Positions 1 to 9,051 of a stretch of DNA of 64,000 nt are shown piece after piece (position 1 is the stretch's first letter; the number at the start of each line of letters is the position of its first letter). Location of the stretch: assembly GCA_002337005.1 (NCBI GenBank), contig DDFD01000073.1:21358-85357 (forward strand), given 5' to 3'. The notes beneath the pieces were generated by a model. It worked only from the letters and a program-made list of their open reading frames with translations. It was not told the DNA's origin and did no database searches. Source of the DNA: Flavobacteriales bacterium UBA1937. GTDB taxonomy: Bacteria > Bacteroidota > Bacteroidia > Flavobacteriales > Weeksellaceae. The position numbers and the translations under genes were made by a program.

Positions 1-100
1 CTAAATTTTCTGGAATAGGGTAGGTTTTAAAAATACCTTCTATTTCAGTTTCTCTAATTTCGAATTCTTCTTGTGAAAGAAAATGGTCTTTTATTTTCAT
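1..100 (-). CDS. N-terminal 33 codons of a cut-off gene, probably a class I SAM-dependent methyltransferase
   Basis: An ATG on the minus strand at 98-100 opens a frame that runs off the left edge without a stop; it begins MKIKDHFLSQEEFEI. I recall this opening from flavobacterial class I SAM-dependent methyltransferases, but the visible part contains no catalytic motif, so the function is inferred from memory only. That it is coding is supported by the ATG, the open frame and normal codon use. Confidence 0.5.
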   Translation of the reverse strand, partial: MKIKDHFLSQEEFEIRETEIEGIFKTYPIPENL

Positions 101-129
101 AAATTTTTTGTTTAAAGTTTAAAGTTTAA

Positions 130-162
130 GGTCTAAAGTTTTTTAACATTAAACTTTAGACC
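130..162. repeat. Perfect 12-bp inverted repeat, possible mnmG terminator
   Basis: GGTCTAAAGTTT at 130-141 pairs perfectly with 151-162 across a 9-nt loop, and partial copies of the same AAACTTTAGAC word flank it on both sides. It lies just after the mnmG stop. No long T-run follows on the minus strand, so it may be a dispersed repeat rather than a true terminator. Confidence 0.45.
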
Positions 163-184
163 CTAAACTTTAGACAAAACTTAA

Positions 185-202
185 ATGTTTCACGTGAAAC
201 AT
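185..202. promoter_or_regulatory. parS-like ParB-binding palindrome (site 1)
   Basis: Perfect 18-bp palindrome ATGTTTCACGTGAAACAT. Its 16-bp core TGTTTCACGTGAAACA fits the conserved bacterial parS consensus bound by ParB/Spo0J. It overlaps the last base of the mnmG stop codon; an identical site lies just upstream of mnmG. Confidence 0.85.
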
Positions 203-2064
203 TATTTTAAATAGATTAATAATACATTAATATCTGCTGGTGAAACTCCTGAAATTCTTCCAGCTTGAGCAATGGTTTTTGGTTTTACTTTATTCAGTTT
301 TTGTCTTGCTTCCATTGATAAAGAACCTAATTTGCTGTAATCAAAATCATCTGGAATTTTGATGGTTTCTAATCTCTGAAGTTTGGCTACATTGTCTTTT
401 TCTTTTTCTATATAGCCTTTATATTTAATATTAATTTCGGCTTGTTCTTTTTGTTCTTCATTATATAAGTCTGCCTTTTCTTTTATGAAATCTATTTCCG
501 AAAGTTTATCTAAAGTGATATTTGGTCTTGTAAGAATTTGTGCAGCTCTGTAAGCTTGATCTACCAAAGAACTTTCATTAGCTTCTAAAATAGGATTAAT
601 AATGCCTGGTTTTAAAGATGTTTCTCTTAAAAATTCTTCTAATTCTGTAGATTTAGTTACTTTTTCCTCCATTTTTTTGAGCCTTTCTTCACGTGCTAAA
701 CCAAGATTATAGGCCTTTTCAGTCAATCTGATATCTGCATTATCTTGTCTTAAAAGTAATCTGTATTCAGCTCTTGATGTAAACATTCTGTAAGGTTCTT
801 CAGTTCCTTTGGTAATTAAATCATCTATTAAAACACCAATATAGGCTTCGTCTCTGCTTAAGATAAATTCTTCTTTTTCGTGTACTTTATTATGAGCATT
901 AATACCTGCCATTAATCCTTGTCCAGCTGCTTCTTCGTAGCCAGTAGTTCCATTGATTTGTCCTGCAAAATAGAGGTTTTCTACCAATTTAGTTTCTAAT
1001 GTATGCTTTAATTGAGTAGGAGGGAAGTAGTCGTATTCAATCGCATAGCCAGGTCTGAAAATCTTAGCTTTTTCGAAACCAGGAACTTCGTGTAAAGCTT
1101 TTAATTGTACATCTTCTGGTAGTGAAGAACTGAAACCATTTACATAAACTTCTACTGTATTCCAACCTTCTGGTTCTGCGAATAATTGATGGCGATTTCG
1201 CTCTGCAAATCTGTTGATTTTATCTTCTATACTAGGGCAATATCTTGGGCCAATACTTTGTATGGTACCGTTAAACATTGGAGATTTATCAAATCCAGTT
1301 CGTAATATTTCGTGAACTGTTTCATTAGTATAAGTGATATAACAACTGCGTTGTTTTGTAAGTTTCGGAGTATCTAAATAACTGAATTTTTGAGGATTTT
1401 CATCTCCTGCTTGTTCTTCCATTTTAGAATAATCTAGGCTTCTTCCGTCAACACGAACTGGAGTTCCGGTCTTCATTCTACCTGCTTCAAAGCCTAAATC
1501 TACCAATTGTTCGGTAATTCCGTAGGCTTTTGGTTCGCCCATTCTTCCGCCTCCTAATTGTTTATCACCAACGTGTATTAAACCATTTAAGAAAGTTCCG
1601 TTGGTAAGAACCACAGATTTTCCTTTAATTTCTATTCCTAAAGATGTTATAACACCTTCAATTTTGCCGTTATTTATGATTAATGATTTTACCATATCTT
1701 GAAAAAAATCAAGATTTGGAGTATTTTCGAGTGCTAATCTCCATTCTTCTGCAAAGAGCATTCTATCATTTTGCGTTCTTGGAGACCACATTGCAGGCCC
1801 TTTAGAAAGGTTGAGCATTTTGAATTGAATAGCAGATTTATCAGCTATAATTCCGCTGTAACCGCCCATTGCGTCTATTTCTCGCACAATTTGTCCTTTT
1901 GCAATACCGCCCATTGCAGGATTACAAGACATTTGACCGATGGTTTGCATATTCATCGTAACGAGTATGGTTTTAGAACCTAAATTGGCAGCAGCAGCAG
2001 CAGCTTCGCAACCAGCGTGACCAGCTCCTACTACGATTACATCATATATTTCGTTAAATAACAT
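202..2064 (-). CDS. mnmG: tRNA uridine-5-carboxymethylaminomethyl(34) synthesis enzyme MnmG (GidA)
   Basis: FAD-dependent partner of MnmE that installs cnm5/cmnm5 groups on the wobble U34 of certain tRNAs. The N-terminus has the Rossmann signature VVGAGHAGCEAA (residues 11-22), followed by the family-typical NPAMGGIAKG and the GGGRMGEP region. The length of 620 residues is normal, with the helical MnmE-binding domain at the C-terminus. It is bracketed exactly by two parS palindromes, consistent with the frequent location of gidA near oriC/parAB. It is separated from the upstream ybeY by about 220 bp containing parS and a dispersed repeat, so it probably has its own promoter. Confident call. 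Confidence 0.97.
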   Translation of the reverse strand: MLFNEIYDVIVVGAGHAGCEAAAAAANLGSKTILVTMNMQTIGQMSCNPAMGGIAKGQIVREIDAMGGYSGIIADKSAIQFKMLNLSKGPAMWSPRTQNDRMLFAEEWRLALENTPNLDFFQDMVKSLIINNGKIEGVITSLGIEIKGKSVVLTNGTFLNGLIHVGDKQLGGGRMGEPKAYGITEQLVDLGFEAGRMKTGTPVRVDGRSLDYSKMEEQAGDENPQKFSYLDTPKLTKQRSCYITYTNETVHEILRTGFDKSPMFNGTIQSIGPRYCPSIEDKINRFAERNRHQLFAEPEGWNTVEVYVNGFSSSLPEDVQLKALHEVPGFEKAKIFRPGYAIEYDYFPPTQLKHTLETKLVENLYFAGQINGTTGYEEAAGQGLMAGINAHNKVHEKEEFILSRDEAYIGVLIDDLITKGTEEPYRMFTSRAEYRLLLRQDNADIRLTEKAYNLGLAREERLKKMEEKVTKSTELEEFLRETSLKPGIINPILEANESSLVDQAYRAAQILTRPNITLDKLSEIDFIKEKADLYNEEQKEQAEINIKYKGYIEKEKDNVAKLQRLETIKIPDDFDYSKLGSLSMEARQKLNKVKPKTIAQAGRISGVSPADINVLLIYLK

Positions 2065-2089
2065 TTATATAATTTTAAATTTTAAATTA

Positions 2090-2107
2090 ATGTTTCACGT
2101 GAAACAT
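2090..2107. promoter_or_regulatory. parS-like ParB-binding palindrome (site 2)
   Basis: Identical 18-bp palindrome to the one at 185-202, placed 25 bp upstream of the mnmG start. Two identical sites 1.9 kb apart argue against chance. Confidence 0.85.
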
Positions 2108-2140
2108 TCTATCAATTTTATTAAAATCACGAATTGTAAC

Positions 2141-2280
2141 TAGCCCCGATTGACTCCAAATTAATTTATTTTTAATTGAGTCGTCTAAACTCGTTCCTCG
2201 TTTTGAAACGGTTACCCCGCAACAAGTGTTGGATTTAGTTTAGGAGTGAGGAGTAAAAGTGGAAAGTAGCTTCTAAAAAA
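2141..2280. repeat. Dispersed ~140-bp non-coding element, TAGCCCCGAT type, copy 1
   Basis: The stretch begins TAGCCCCGATTGA and ends AGCTTCTAAAAAA, the same ends as the element at 19712-19853, with about the same length (140 versus 142 bp) but a diverged interior. It fills the ybeY-mnmG gap and contains no convincing open frame. Confidence 0.55.
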
Positions 2281-2281
2281 A

Positions 2282-2692
2282 TCATTCTGTTTGTAATGAT
2301 AGATAAAAATCTTCTTTTGCACGCATTATTTTTTGTTGTTCTTCGGTTTTATCTTTGTAACCACAAAGGTGAAGAACGCCGTGAGCGATTACTCTTTTTT
2401 TCTCTTCTTCGTAATTTTTTGAAATAAGACTTGCATTATCTTTAATTCGCTGCAAAGATACAAAAATCTCTCCTGAAATTGTTTTTCCACGAACTTGGTC
2501 AAAAGTGATGATGTCTGTATAATAATCATGGTCTAAAAAGTCTTGATTTATCTTGAGCAAATATTGGTCATCACAGAAAATATAATTGATTTCCCCTAGT
2601 TTTTTTTCTTCGGAAATGATTATTTTTTCTATCCAAATTTTAAGATTTTCTTGTATTTTTTCTTCTGTATTTTCGTAAAAGAAGTGTATCAT
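2282..2692 (-). CDS. ybeY: Endoribonuclease YbeY, rRNA maturation factor
   Basis: Single-strand endoribonuclease acting in 16S rRNA 3' end maturation and ribosome quality control. The metal-binding motif is seen as HGVLHLCGYKDK (residues 104-115): His104 and His108 are present, but the third ligand position of the usual GYDH segment reads KD. The length of 136 residues is near normal for the family. It is the last gene of a minus-strand run behind the patatin gene (44-bp gap). The altered third ligand is, as far as I recall, common in Flavobacteriia and need not mean loss of function. Confidence 0.93.
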   Translation of the reverse strand: MIHFFYENTEEKIQENLKIWIEKIIISEEKKLGEINYIFCDDQYLLKINQDFLDHDYYTDIITFDQVRGKTISGEIFVSLQRIKDNASLISKNYEEEKKRVIAHGVLHLCGYKDKTEEQQKIMRAKEDFYLSLQTE

Positions 2693-2736
2693 TGAATTGA
2701 CGATTATGGATTTATTATTAGAGATGATAATTTATT

Positions 2737-4890
2737 TTAGAACCAATGCCCGAGAACTACAGAAAATATGCCAGGTTTTTGTTTTAAGGAATGGCTGTAA
2801 TTAATTTTTATTTGTCCAAACGGTGATTCGTAACCTGCGGTAAGACCAAGAGAGGAGTAGTTGATTCTTAAAAATTTGGAATCATCAAAATTATCAAAAA
2901 GGTTTCCAATACTTAAATTTGCAATAACGTAATAGTTTTTCATAAAATTAAATTGAAAATCGTTTCCTACTGTTAAGATGTTGTTATTGCTGGCTTCTCC
3001 AAATTCGAAACCATTAAATCTTACAAAATTTACTACATTTTGGTCAAAAATACCACCAAGATAATATTTGTAAAAATCACTAGAATTATTGATGGAAATG
3101 CCATAAAAAGTACGCAGTCTATAGGTTAAAAATTTGGTTATAGGAAAATTACCTCTTATGTCTGCTTTTATTTGGAAAGATTTTTCTTCTGTACTTTTTT
3201 CAAAAAAATTATAGGCTTTTGCTTCGATATTGGTGTAATATCCTCTTTTTGGGAACATTTTACTGTTTTGGGTGTCTCCTTTTAGGAAAATGTATGGATT
3301 AAGGAATTTTTCGCTCTTTTTGGAGCCTGTAATAAGGTCTGTTCCTTTGAAAATATCATAACTAATACCACCACCAATGGCAAATTTATCTTTCCAGACG
3401 GATTGTAAAAATACTTCTGTTCTGTACCAGTTCCAAGTTTGATAGGCAAACTTATCTTGATTTTTGAGATCGAAACTCATACCAGATGCATATATTCCTA
3501 TTCCTGGGATATAGCCATTATCAATAAAATAATTGATATAATATCTAGATTTATCACCAAAAACTCCATCAATAGAAATACTAGAATTATTAAAAAGTAG
3601 TCTTTTTATGGTAACATTTGCTAGAAGACTAGATTTAAAAATTTCATCATAATGCAAGCCAAATTTTAAGAAAAACCTATTACTGTCTTCATTTACTATT
3701 AATTTTAAAACGTTTTTGTTATCTTTTTGTATAATATCATAGTTAATAATTTTAAAATTATTAGTGGCATATAGTTTATCTAGCATTTTATTAATAGAAC
3801 CATAAGTTTGAGATGAAGGCAACTTTAGATTCATTTTACCAATAATATAGTCCTTATTATAGATGTTATTATTTTCTACTTCTAGATTATCAATTTTATA
3901 AACATTAGAGTAAATAGGGTTTATCGGAATTCTAAGATAATCATAATTTTTCTTAGGAAGTTGCTCAAGAATTTCTACATATTTTAATGCTTCTGTATAT
4001 CCAGATTTTAGTATTTTTCCTTTTTCATCAAAGCTAGTAACGCCAAGACCTTCTAAATTAGGTTTAATATTAACATCTGTATATTTTAATTGATTTTTGG
4101 TTTCTTTTACAATCCCGAAATCTATCACTTGATTTAGAATATCTACAACGCTATTGATTTTATCTCTTGTATTAAGACCTTGGTTAAGATCTACTCCTAT
4201 CACAATATCAATTCCCTTCTTTTTAAGCAATTCTGAGGGATAATTTACCGTCATAGCACCATCTACATAGATACTGTCTCCAATTTTTACAGGATCCATC
4301 AGAGAAGGAAAAGCAGAACTCGCCATAATAGACTCTGAAATATCTCCTTTCTCAAAAATTTTCATTTTTCCGCTTTCTAAATTGGTAGCTACGCACATAA
4401 AAGGAATTGGTAACTTGCTAAAATCCTGAACATTAGATACATTTTTAAATAATTCCTTTAGTAGATATATGTTTTTTTGACCAGAAGAAATAGAAGAAGG
4501 CAGAGTAACTTTTCCGTTTTTTATAGGGACTTTCAAGAGATATTTATCTACAGATTTATTAAAAAAAGAAGTTTCTGCACGGTTATTTGCATTGCTGAGC
4601 AGATTGTAAAAATCTGTTTCCATCACAATTTTTTCTATATCTTTCCCAGTATAACCAGACGCATATAAACCACCAACAATGGCTCCCATACTTGTACCAG
4701 AAATATAATCTACTTTTATCCCTAATGAGTCTAAAACTTTTAAAACTCCAACGTGAGCAAAACCCTTAGCACCTCCACCAGCTAATGAAAGTCCAATTTT
4801 TGGGTTCTTTGGTATAACTAGATTTTCTTTGACCTGACTATGATTAAGGATAAAAATGAATAAACTAAAAAAAACGATAAATTTTTTCAT
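2737..4890 (-). CDS. Patatin-like phospholipase with POTRA-like region and C-terminal outer-membrane barrel
   Basis: A signal peptide is followed by a patatin domain (about residues 30-230) with the oxyanion loop LAGGGAKG, nucleophile elbow GTSMG (Ser67) and catalytic DGA (Asp210). The remainder (to 717) looks like a POTRA-type linker followed by a BamA/Omp85-like beta barrel ending in the classic C-terminal Phe (GHWF). This is the PlpD/type Vd-like plan, predicting an outer-membrane esterase or phospholipase. It lies 17 bp behind murF/alr, probably in the same operon. The substrate is unknown. Confidence 0.9.
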   Translation of the reverse strand: MKKFIVFFSLFIFILNHSQVKENLVIPKNPKIGLSLAGGGAKGFAHVGVLKVLDSLGIKVDYISGTSMGAIVGGLYASGYTGKDIEKIVMETDFYNLLSNANNRAETSFFNKSVDKYLLKVPIKNGKVTLPSSISSGQKNIYLLKELFKNVSNVQDFSKLPIPFMCVATNLESGKMKIFEKGDISESIMASSAFPSLMDPVKIGDSIYVDGAMTVNYPSELLKKKGIDIVIGVDLNQGLNTRDKINSVVDILNQVIDFGIVKETKNQLKYTDVNIKPNLEGLGVTSFDEKGKILKSGYTEALKYVEILEQLPKKNYDYLRIPINPIYSNVYKIDNLEVENNNIYNKDYIIGKMNLKLPSSQTYGSINKMLDKLYATNNFKIINYDIIQKDNKNVLKLIVNEDSNRFFLKFGLHYDEIFKSSLLANVTIKRLLFNNSSISIDGVFGDKSRYYINYFIDNGYIPGIGIYASGMSFDLKNQDKFAYQTWNWYRTEVFLQSVWKDKFAIGGGISYDIFKGTDLITGSKKSEKFLNPYIFLKGDTQNSKMFPKRGYYTNIEAKAYNFFEKSTEEKSFQIKADIRGNFPITKFLTYRLRTFYGISINNSSDFYKYYLGGIFDQNVVNFVRFNGFEFGEASNNNILTVGNDFQFNFMKNYYVIANLSIGNLFDNFDDSKFLRINYSSLGLTAGYESPFGQIKINYSHSLKQKPGIFSVVLGHWF

Positions 4891-4907
4891 ATTGTGATTG
4901 ATAGTTT

Positions 4908-7358
4908 TTAGTTTTTGATATAAATTCTTTTTACTCTTCTAGATATAGAAGTTAAAACCTCATAAGGAATTGTTTTACAGTATTCTGCAAATTCTTCTAA
5001 TGAAGGATTTTCGTTAAAGATAATCACTTTATCACCATCTTTGGCAGGTAAATTTTCTAAATCTACCATTAGCATATCCATACAAATATTTCCTACAATA
5101 GGCACTTTCTGCTTATGTATGCTAACAAAACCATTTTTATTACCAATTAATCGTGGTATTCCATCTGCATAACCTACTGGTATTGTGGCAATTCTGGTAT
5201 CTTTTTCTGCTTTATATTTTCTGCTATACCCTATAGAATCTCCTTCTTTAACCTCAGAAATTTGTGAAATAACGGTTTTAAAGGTTACTGCATTATGTAG
5301 CTGACTTTTAATTTCAGGAGTAGGAGAAATCCCAATCATTCCAATTCCAATTCTTACCATATCAAATTGATAATCAGTATAATTAGTTATTCCTGAAGAA
5401 TTAAGAATATGTCTAAGAGGTTGATAACCTAATCCCAAGATTATTTTTTCTGAAATTCTTTTGAAGGTTTCAATTTGGTTCATCGTATATTCTCTTTCCT
5501 CGGGAATATCAGATGAAGAAAGATGACTGAAAATACTAGCAACTTTTACATTGTACTTTTTTAAATTTTCTAGAAGTTCATCTATTTCATCTTCCTTAAA
5601 ACCAAGACGATGCATTCCTGTTTCTATTTTGAAATGAATAGGGTATTTTCTCTGAATTCCTTTTAGCTGAAGTTGCGTAGTAAAGAGTTCTAAAACACGT
5701 AAACTATAAATTTCTGGCTCTAAGTTGTAATCAATAATAATATCATAACTGCCTTGTTCTGGATTCATCACCAGAATAGGCGTAGTAATACCATTTTTTC
5801 GCAAATCTACGCCTTCATCTGCATAGGCAACTCCCAGATAATCAATGTGATGGTGTTGTAAAAATTCTGCAATTTCATAACCGCCCAAACCATAAGAATA
5901 GGCTTTTACCATGGCACATATTTTAGTTTCTGGTTTTAATAAAGCTTTGTGAACGTTGATATTATGTATAACAGCATTGAGATTAATTTCTAAAACAGTA
6001 TCGTGTTTCTGAAGTTCTAGCAATTGTTTTACTTTCTCAATCTCAAAAATTCTAGCTCCTTTTAATAAAATGAGTTGATTTTCTAATTGTTCAAGTTGTT
6101 GACTTTCAATTAATTCTTTTGTCTTTTTAAAAGAAAAAGTTTTTGCTTTAAATTTTTCTTGAAATCTCGTAATCTGTGTACCAACCAAAAAAACTTGACT
6201 GAAATTTTGTTCATTGGTAAGGTCTGCCACTTTATTATAAAGAGAAAATTCGTCTTCTTTTACATCAATAATATCAGTAAGAATAAGTGTTTTTTCAGGT
6301 TTATTGTACTGTTTAATAAACTGAAAAGCAATAATTAAAGAATCTAAATCTAAGTTAAAAGAATCATTGATAATTAAATTATTATGAACACCATTTACGC
6401 TTTCCAAACGCATTTCTACCGCTTTTAAGGCATTTATTTTTTCTACAATTTTTTCGTTAGAAAAGCCAAGCTCTTTCATTACACAGACCAAAGCCAATGC
6501 ATTGGTAAGTGTAGCTTCGTCTCTTTGATAGGCAGGAAAAGAAAATTCTTCAGAGAAATACTGAACCTTAATTTCCTCTTGTAGATTTTCTGGATCGGAG
6601 ATGATTTTTACATCATTTCTATTTTCTAGCCCGAAACTTATCAGTTTTTTTGCAGGATATAGCTCTTTTATTTTTGTGTAAACAAATACGTTATCTCCAT
6701 TAAAAAGAATAGTTTCTGAGTTTTTAAAAAGAAGAATTTTTTCTTCAATTAATTGTTCCTCATTTTTAAAATTAGAAGAATGGGCAGTTCCGATATGAGT
6801 AAGAACACCTATTTTTGGTGAAAAAATATCTTCTAAAATTGCCATTTCTGACGGTTTAGAAATCCCCACTTCGAAAATTCCGAGTTGATGTTTGGTAGAA
6901 ATTTGAAGCAAAGATAGAGGTAAACCAATTTGTGAATTAAAACTTTTCGGTGATTTTACTGTTGGTATTTCGTTCCAAAGACATTGGTAGAGCCATTCTT
7001 TTACGATGGTTTTTCCGTTACTTCCAGTAATTCCTATGGTGTTAAGTTGAGCATTTTTTTCTACGTGATATTTGGCTAAATCTTGTAAAAATTTCACAGA
7101 ATCTTCTACAATAATCCAGGTAATTCCTTCATATTCAGAATAAAAAGTTTCAGAAATGATTATTTTTATTCCTTTTTCTATAGCCTGTGGAATGTATTTT
7201 TCTCCAGTATTGGTAGATGTATTGATGGCAATAAAAGCAGTTTTTATCACCGAATATATATTTCTGCTATCAAAAGCTATATGCTGAACGTGCAGATTTT
7301 TATCTCCAATTAATTGAGATTGAGTGATTTCTGCAATTTGTTTAGTGGTGTAGTTCAT
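4908..7358 (-). CDS. murF/alr: Bifunctional UDP-MurNAc-tripeptide:D-Ala-D-Ala ligase (MurF) / alanine racemase (Alr)
   Basis: A fusion of two peptidoglycan-precursor enzymes. Residues 1 to about 445 are a Mur ligase with ATP loop GITGSNGKT (109-117); residues about 452-816 are a PLP-fold alanine racemase with the PLP lysine in MVKAYSYG (Lys484) and the C-terminal catalytic Tyr region near GYADG. The racemase makes D-Ala from L-Ala and the ligase attaches D-Ala-D-Ala. The fusion is typical of Bacteroidetes. In the MurF half the usual DAYNANP segment reads NDSFNLDLDSL, so that half may be weakened. It overlaps tdk by 4 bp (ATGA), showing translational coupling. Confidence 0.95.
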   Translation of the reverse strand: MNYTTKQIAEITQSQLIGDKNLHVQHIAFDSRNIYSVIKTAFIAINTSTNTGEKYIPQAIEKGIKIIISETFYSEYEGITWIIVEDSVKFLQDLAKYHVEKNAQLNTIGITGSNGKTIVKEWLYQCLWNEIPTVKSPKSFNSQIGLPLSLLQISTKHQLGIFEVGISKPSEMAILEDIFSPKIGVLTHIGTAHSSNFKNEEQLIEEKILLFKNSETILFNGDNVFVYTKIKELYPAKKLISFGLENRNDVKIISDPENLQEEIKVQYFSEEFSFPAYQRDEATLTNALALVCVMKELGFSNEKIVEKINALKAVEMRLESVNGVHNNLIINDSFNLDLDSLIIAFQFIKQYNKPEKTLILTDIIDVKEDEFSLYNKVADLTNEQNFSQVFLVGTQITRFQEKFKAKTFSFKKTKELIESQQLEQLENQLILLKGARIFEIEKVKQLLELQKHDTVLEINLNAVIHNINVHKALLKPETKICAMVKAYSYGLGGYEIAEFLQHHHIDYLGVAYADEGVDLRKNGITTPILVMNPEQGSYDIIIDYNLEPEIYSLRVLELFTTQLQLKGIQRKYPIHFKIETGMHRLGFKEDEIDELLENLKKYNVKVASIFSHLSSSDIPEEREYTMNQIETFKRISEKIILGLGYQPLRHILNSSGITNYTDYQFDMVRIGIGMIGISPTPEIKSQLHNAVTFKTVISQISEVKEGDSIGYSRKYKAEKDTRIATIPVGYADGIPRLIGNKNGFVSIHKQKVPIVGNICMDMLMVDLENLPAKDGDKVIIFNENPSLEEFAEYCKTIPYEVLTSISRRVKRIYIKN

Positions 7359-7942
7359 TCTTTTTTATTCAAAACATCATCTACAAAAACTCTTCGGCTT
7401 ACTGCTTCGTAACTGTCTGTTTCTCCGAGTTGTACTAGATCTTGATTTTTAGAAATTCTCATTGAATAATTAGCCAAATTTCCTGTTTTTTTACAAATGG
7501 CGTGTACTTTGGTTACATATTCTGCGGTAGCCATTAAATAGGGCATTGGTCCAAAAGGACGTCCCAAAAAATCCATATCTAGACCAGCAATTACCACACG
7601 TACACCATTGTTTGCCAATTGATTAGCAACTTCTACTATTCCTTCGTCAAAAAACTGTGCTTCGTCTATTCCTATCACATCACAAGTAGAACCTAGCAGA
7701 AGAATTTCATTCGAACTTTCTACTGGTGTGCTCATAATTTTATTGTGATTATGAGAAACCACTTCTACATCATCATATCTTGTATCAATTTTTGGTTTAA
7801 AAATTTCTACTTTTTGTCCGGCCATTTCAGCACGGCGTAATCTTCGTATCAATTCTTCGGTTTTCCCAGAAAACATTGATCCACAGATTACTTCCATCCA
7901 GCCACTTTGTTTTGCGTGGTTTATTGTATTTTCTAAAAACAT
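7355..7942 (-). CDS. tdk: Thymidine kinase (type II)
   Basis: Phosphorylates thymidine in the salvage pathway in the cytoplasm. P-loop GSMFSGKT (residues 21-28), the IDEAQFF segment carrying the catalytic Glu, and the lasso region near CKKTGNLANYSMR are seen. One of the usual zinc-binding cysteines of that region is replaced (CKKTG), a change I associate with flavobacterial homologues. The length of 195 residues is normal. First gene of the minus-strand run tdk, murF/alr, patatin, ybeY; divergent from the gene starting at 7999. Confidence 0.95.
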   Translation of the reverse strand: MFLENTINHAKQSGWMEVICGSMFSGKTEELIRRLRRAEMAGQKVEIFKPKIDTRYDDVEVVSHNHNKIMSTPVESSNEILLLGSTCDVIGIDEAQFFDEGIVEVANQLANNGVRVVIAGLDMDFLGRPFGPMPYLMATAEYVTKVHAICKKTGNLANYSMRISKNQDLVQLGETDSYEAVSRRVFVDDVLNKKE

Positions 7943-7998
7943 TGTCTAAATTAGCAGATAAATTAGTTTCAAAATTAAGCAATTTTAAAAGATTTAAT

Positions 7999-8958
7999 AT
8001 GCAAAATTTAAAAGAAACTCAAGATAAAGTATATCAAGAGGTTAAATCGCTCTTGCAAGAGTTTTCTGGTTATTCTTCCGAAGAAGATTTTATAAAAAAT
8101 ATAGATAGAATTAAGTTTTTTTCAGATAAAGTTTCTGAATTAAAAATTTACACTGAAGTAGAAAAATGGATTTCTGAAGAGAAGTTTGTAGAAGAAATTG
8201 AAGTGAGAGAAGCCATCAATTTCGAAATTGACACCAAGCAAATTATTGATAGTCAAGAAGAAAAAATTGAGGAAGATATTCCTGAAATACAAGAATTTGT
8301 GAAAGAAGAACTGGCTGTTTCAGAAAAAATAGATGAGGAGTATTTCTTAGAAAAAGAAGCGGAACAAAATACCTTGTCCGAAAATATTCAAAATGAAGTG
8401 AATGAAGAATTCGAAGAAATTTCTAATACAAAAGTGGAAATTGAAAAAGAAGATGAAAACGAAAGACTTCACGAGGAGAGAAGAAAAATCCTAGATATAG
8501 AAAAGCCTGTTCATACCGAAAAACCTGTTGAGCCAACCGAAATTCATGAATCTCCACATCATTCTAAGAAATTCAAATTGTCTCACATCAAAGGTTTGAA
8601 TATCGTACAAAGTCTTTTTGATGATGATCATTTGGTAAATATTCCAGAAGAATCAAAACTGGAAACATCGTCTAATAACCCAAGTTTGCTAAAAAGTAAT
8701 ATGCCAAAAGATTATTTGGAAGCAGAAAAGCTGTTGCCAGATTTTAAATTGGATATTAATGATAAAATTGCCTTTACAAAAGTTCTTTTTGGTGGTAGCC
8801 AAATAGAACTAAATGAGGTAGTTGCAAAACTAAATTCTTTCAAAAAATTAGATCAAGCTAAAGATTATCTGAGTGATGTTTACTACGAAAGAAATTGGCA
8901 AAAAGTAGATGAATATGCCCAAAGATTGTGGAGCTTGGTAGAGAATAAATTTTTATAA
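7999..8958 (+). CDS. Acidic conserved hypothetical protein
   Basis: I chose the ATG at 7999 (MQNLKETQDKVYQEV): the in-frame start further upstream would overlap tdk. The product is 319 residues. The N-terminal ~75 residues look helical, a long Glu-rich, low-complexity middle (about 75-190) follows, and the last ~120 residues look like a compact helical domain. No catalytic motif, signal peptide or membrane segment is seen. It shares a 56-bp divergent promoter region with tdk. Function not recognised. Confidence 0.8.
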   Translation: MQNLKETQDKVYQEVKSLLQEFSGYSSEEDFIKNIDRIKFFSDKVSELKIYTEVEKWISEEKFVEEIEVREAINFEIDTKQIIDSQEEKIEEDIPEIQEFVKEELAVSEKIDEEYFLEKEAEQNTLSENIQNEVNEEFEEISNTKVEIEKEDENERLHEERRKILDIEKPVHTEKPVEPTEIHESPHHSKKFKLSHIKGLNIVQSLFDDDHLVNIPEESKLETSSNNPSLLKSNMPKDYLEAEKLLPDFKLDINDKIAFTKVLFGGSQIELNEVVAKLNSFKKLDQAKDYLSDVYYERNWQKVDEYAQRLWSLVENKFL

Positions 8959-8967
8959 TAAGAGTAA

Positions 8968-9040
8968 GGAAGCTGGAAGCTGGAAGCTGGAAGAGGGAAG
9001 TTTAGCATTTTGTTTTAAGACTTCCAGATCCCAGCTTCCA
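8968..9040. repeat. GGAAGCT tandem run with inverted partner
   Basis: The word GGAAGCT repeats in tandem (8968-8991), and an imperfect complementary copy CTTCCAGATCCCAGCTTCCA lies at 9021-9040. Together they can form a long imperfect hairpin filling most of the gap between two genes. It resembles low-complexity intergenic repeats of flavobacteria; it might also terminate transcription. Confidence 0.6.
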
Positions 9041-9051
9041 ACAAAATAATT

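Noticed and set aside
4908..7358. MurF-alanine racemase fusion as an assembly or frameshift artefact
   Set aside because: Both domains are complete and in one continuous frame, and this fusion is established for Bacteroidetes.
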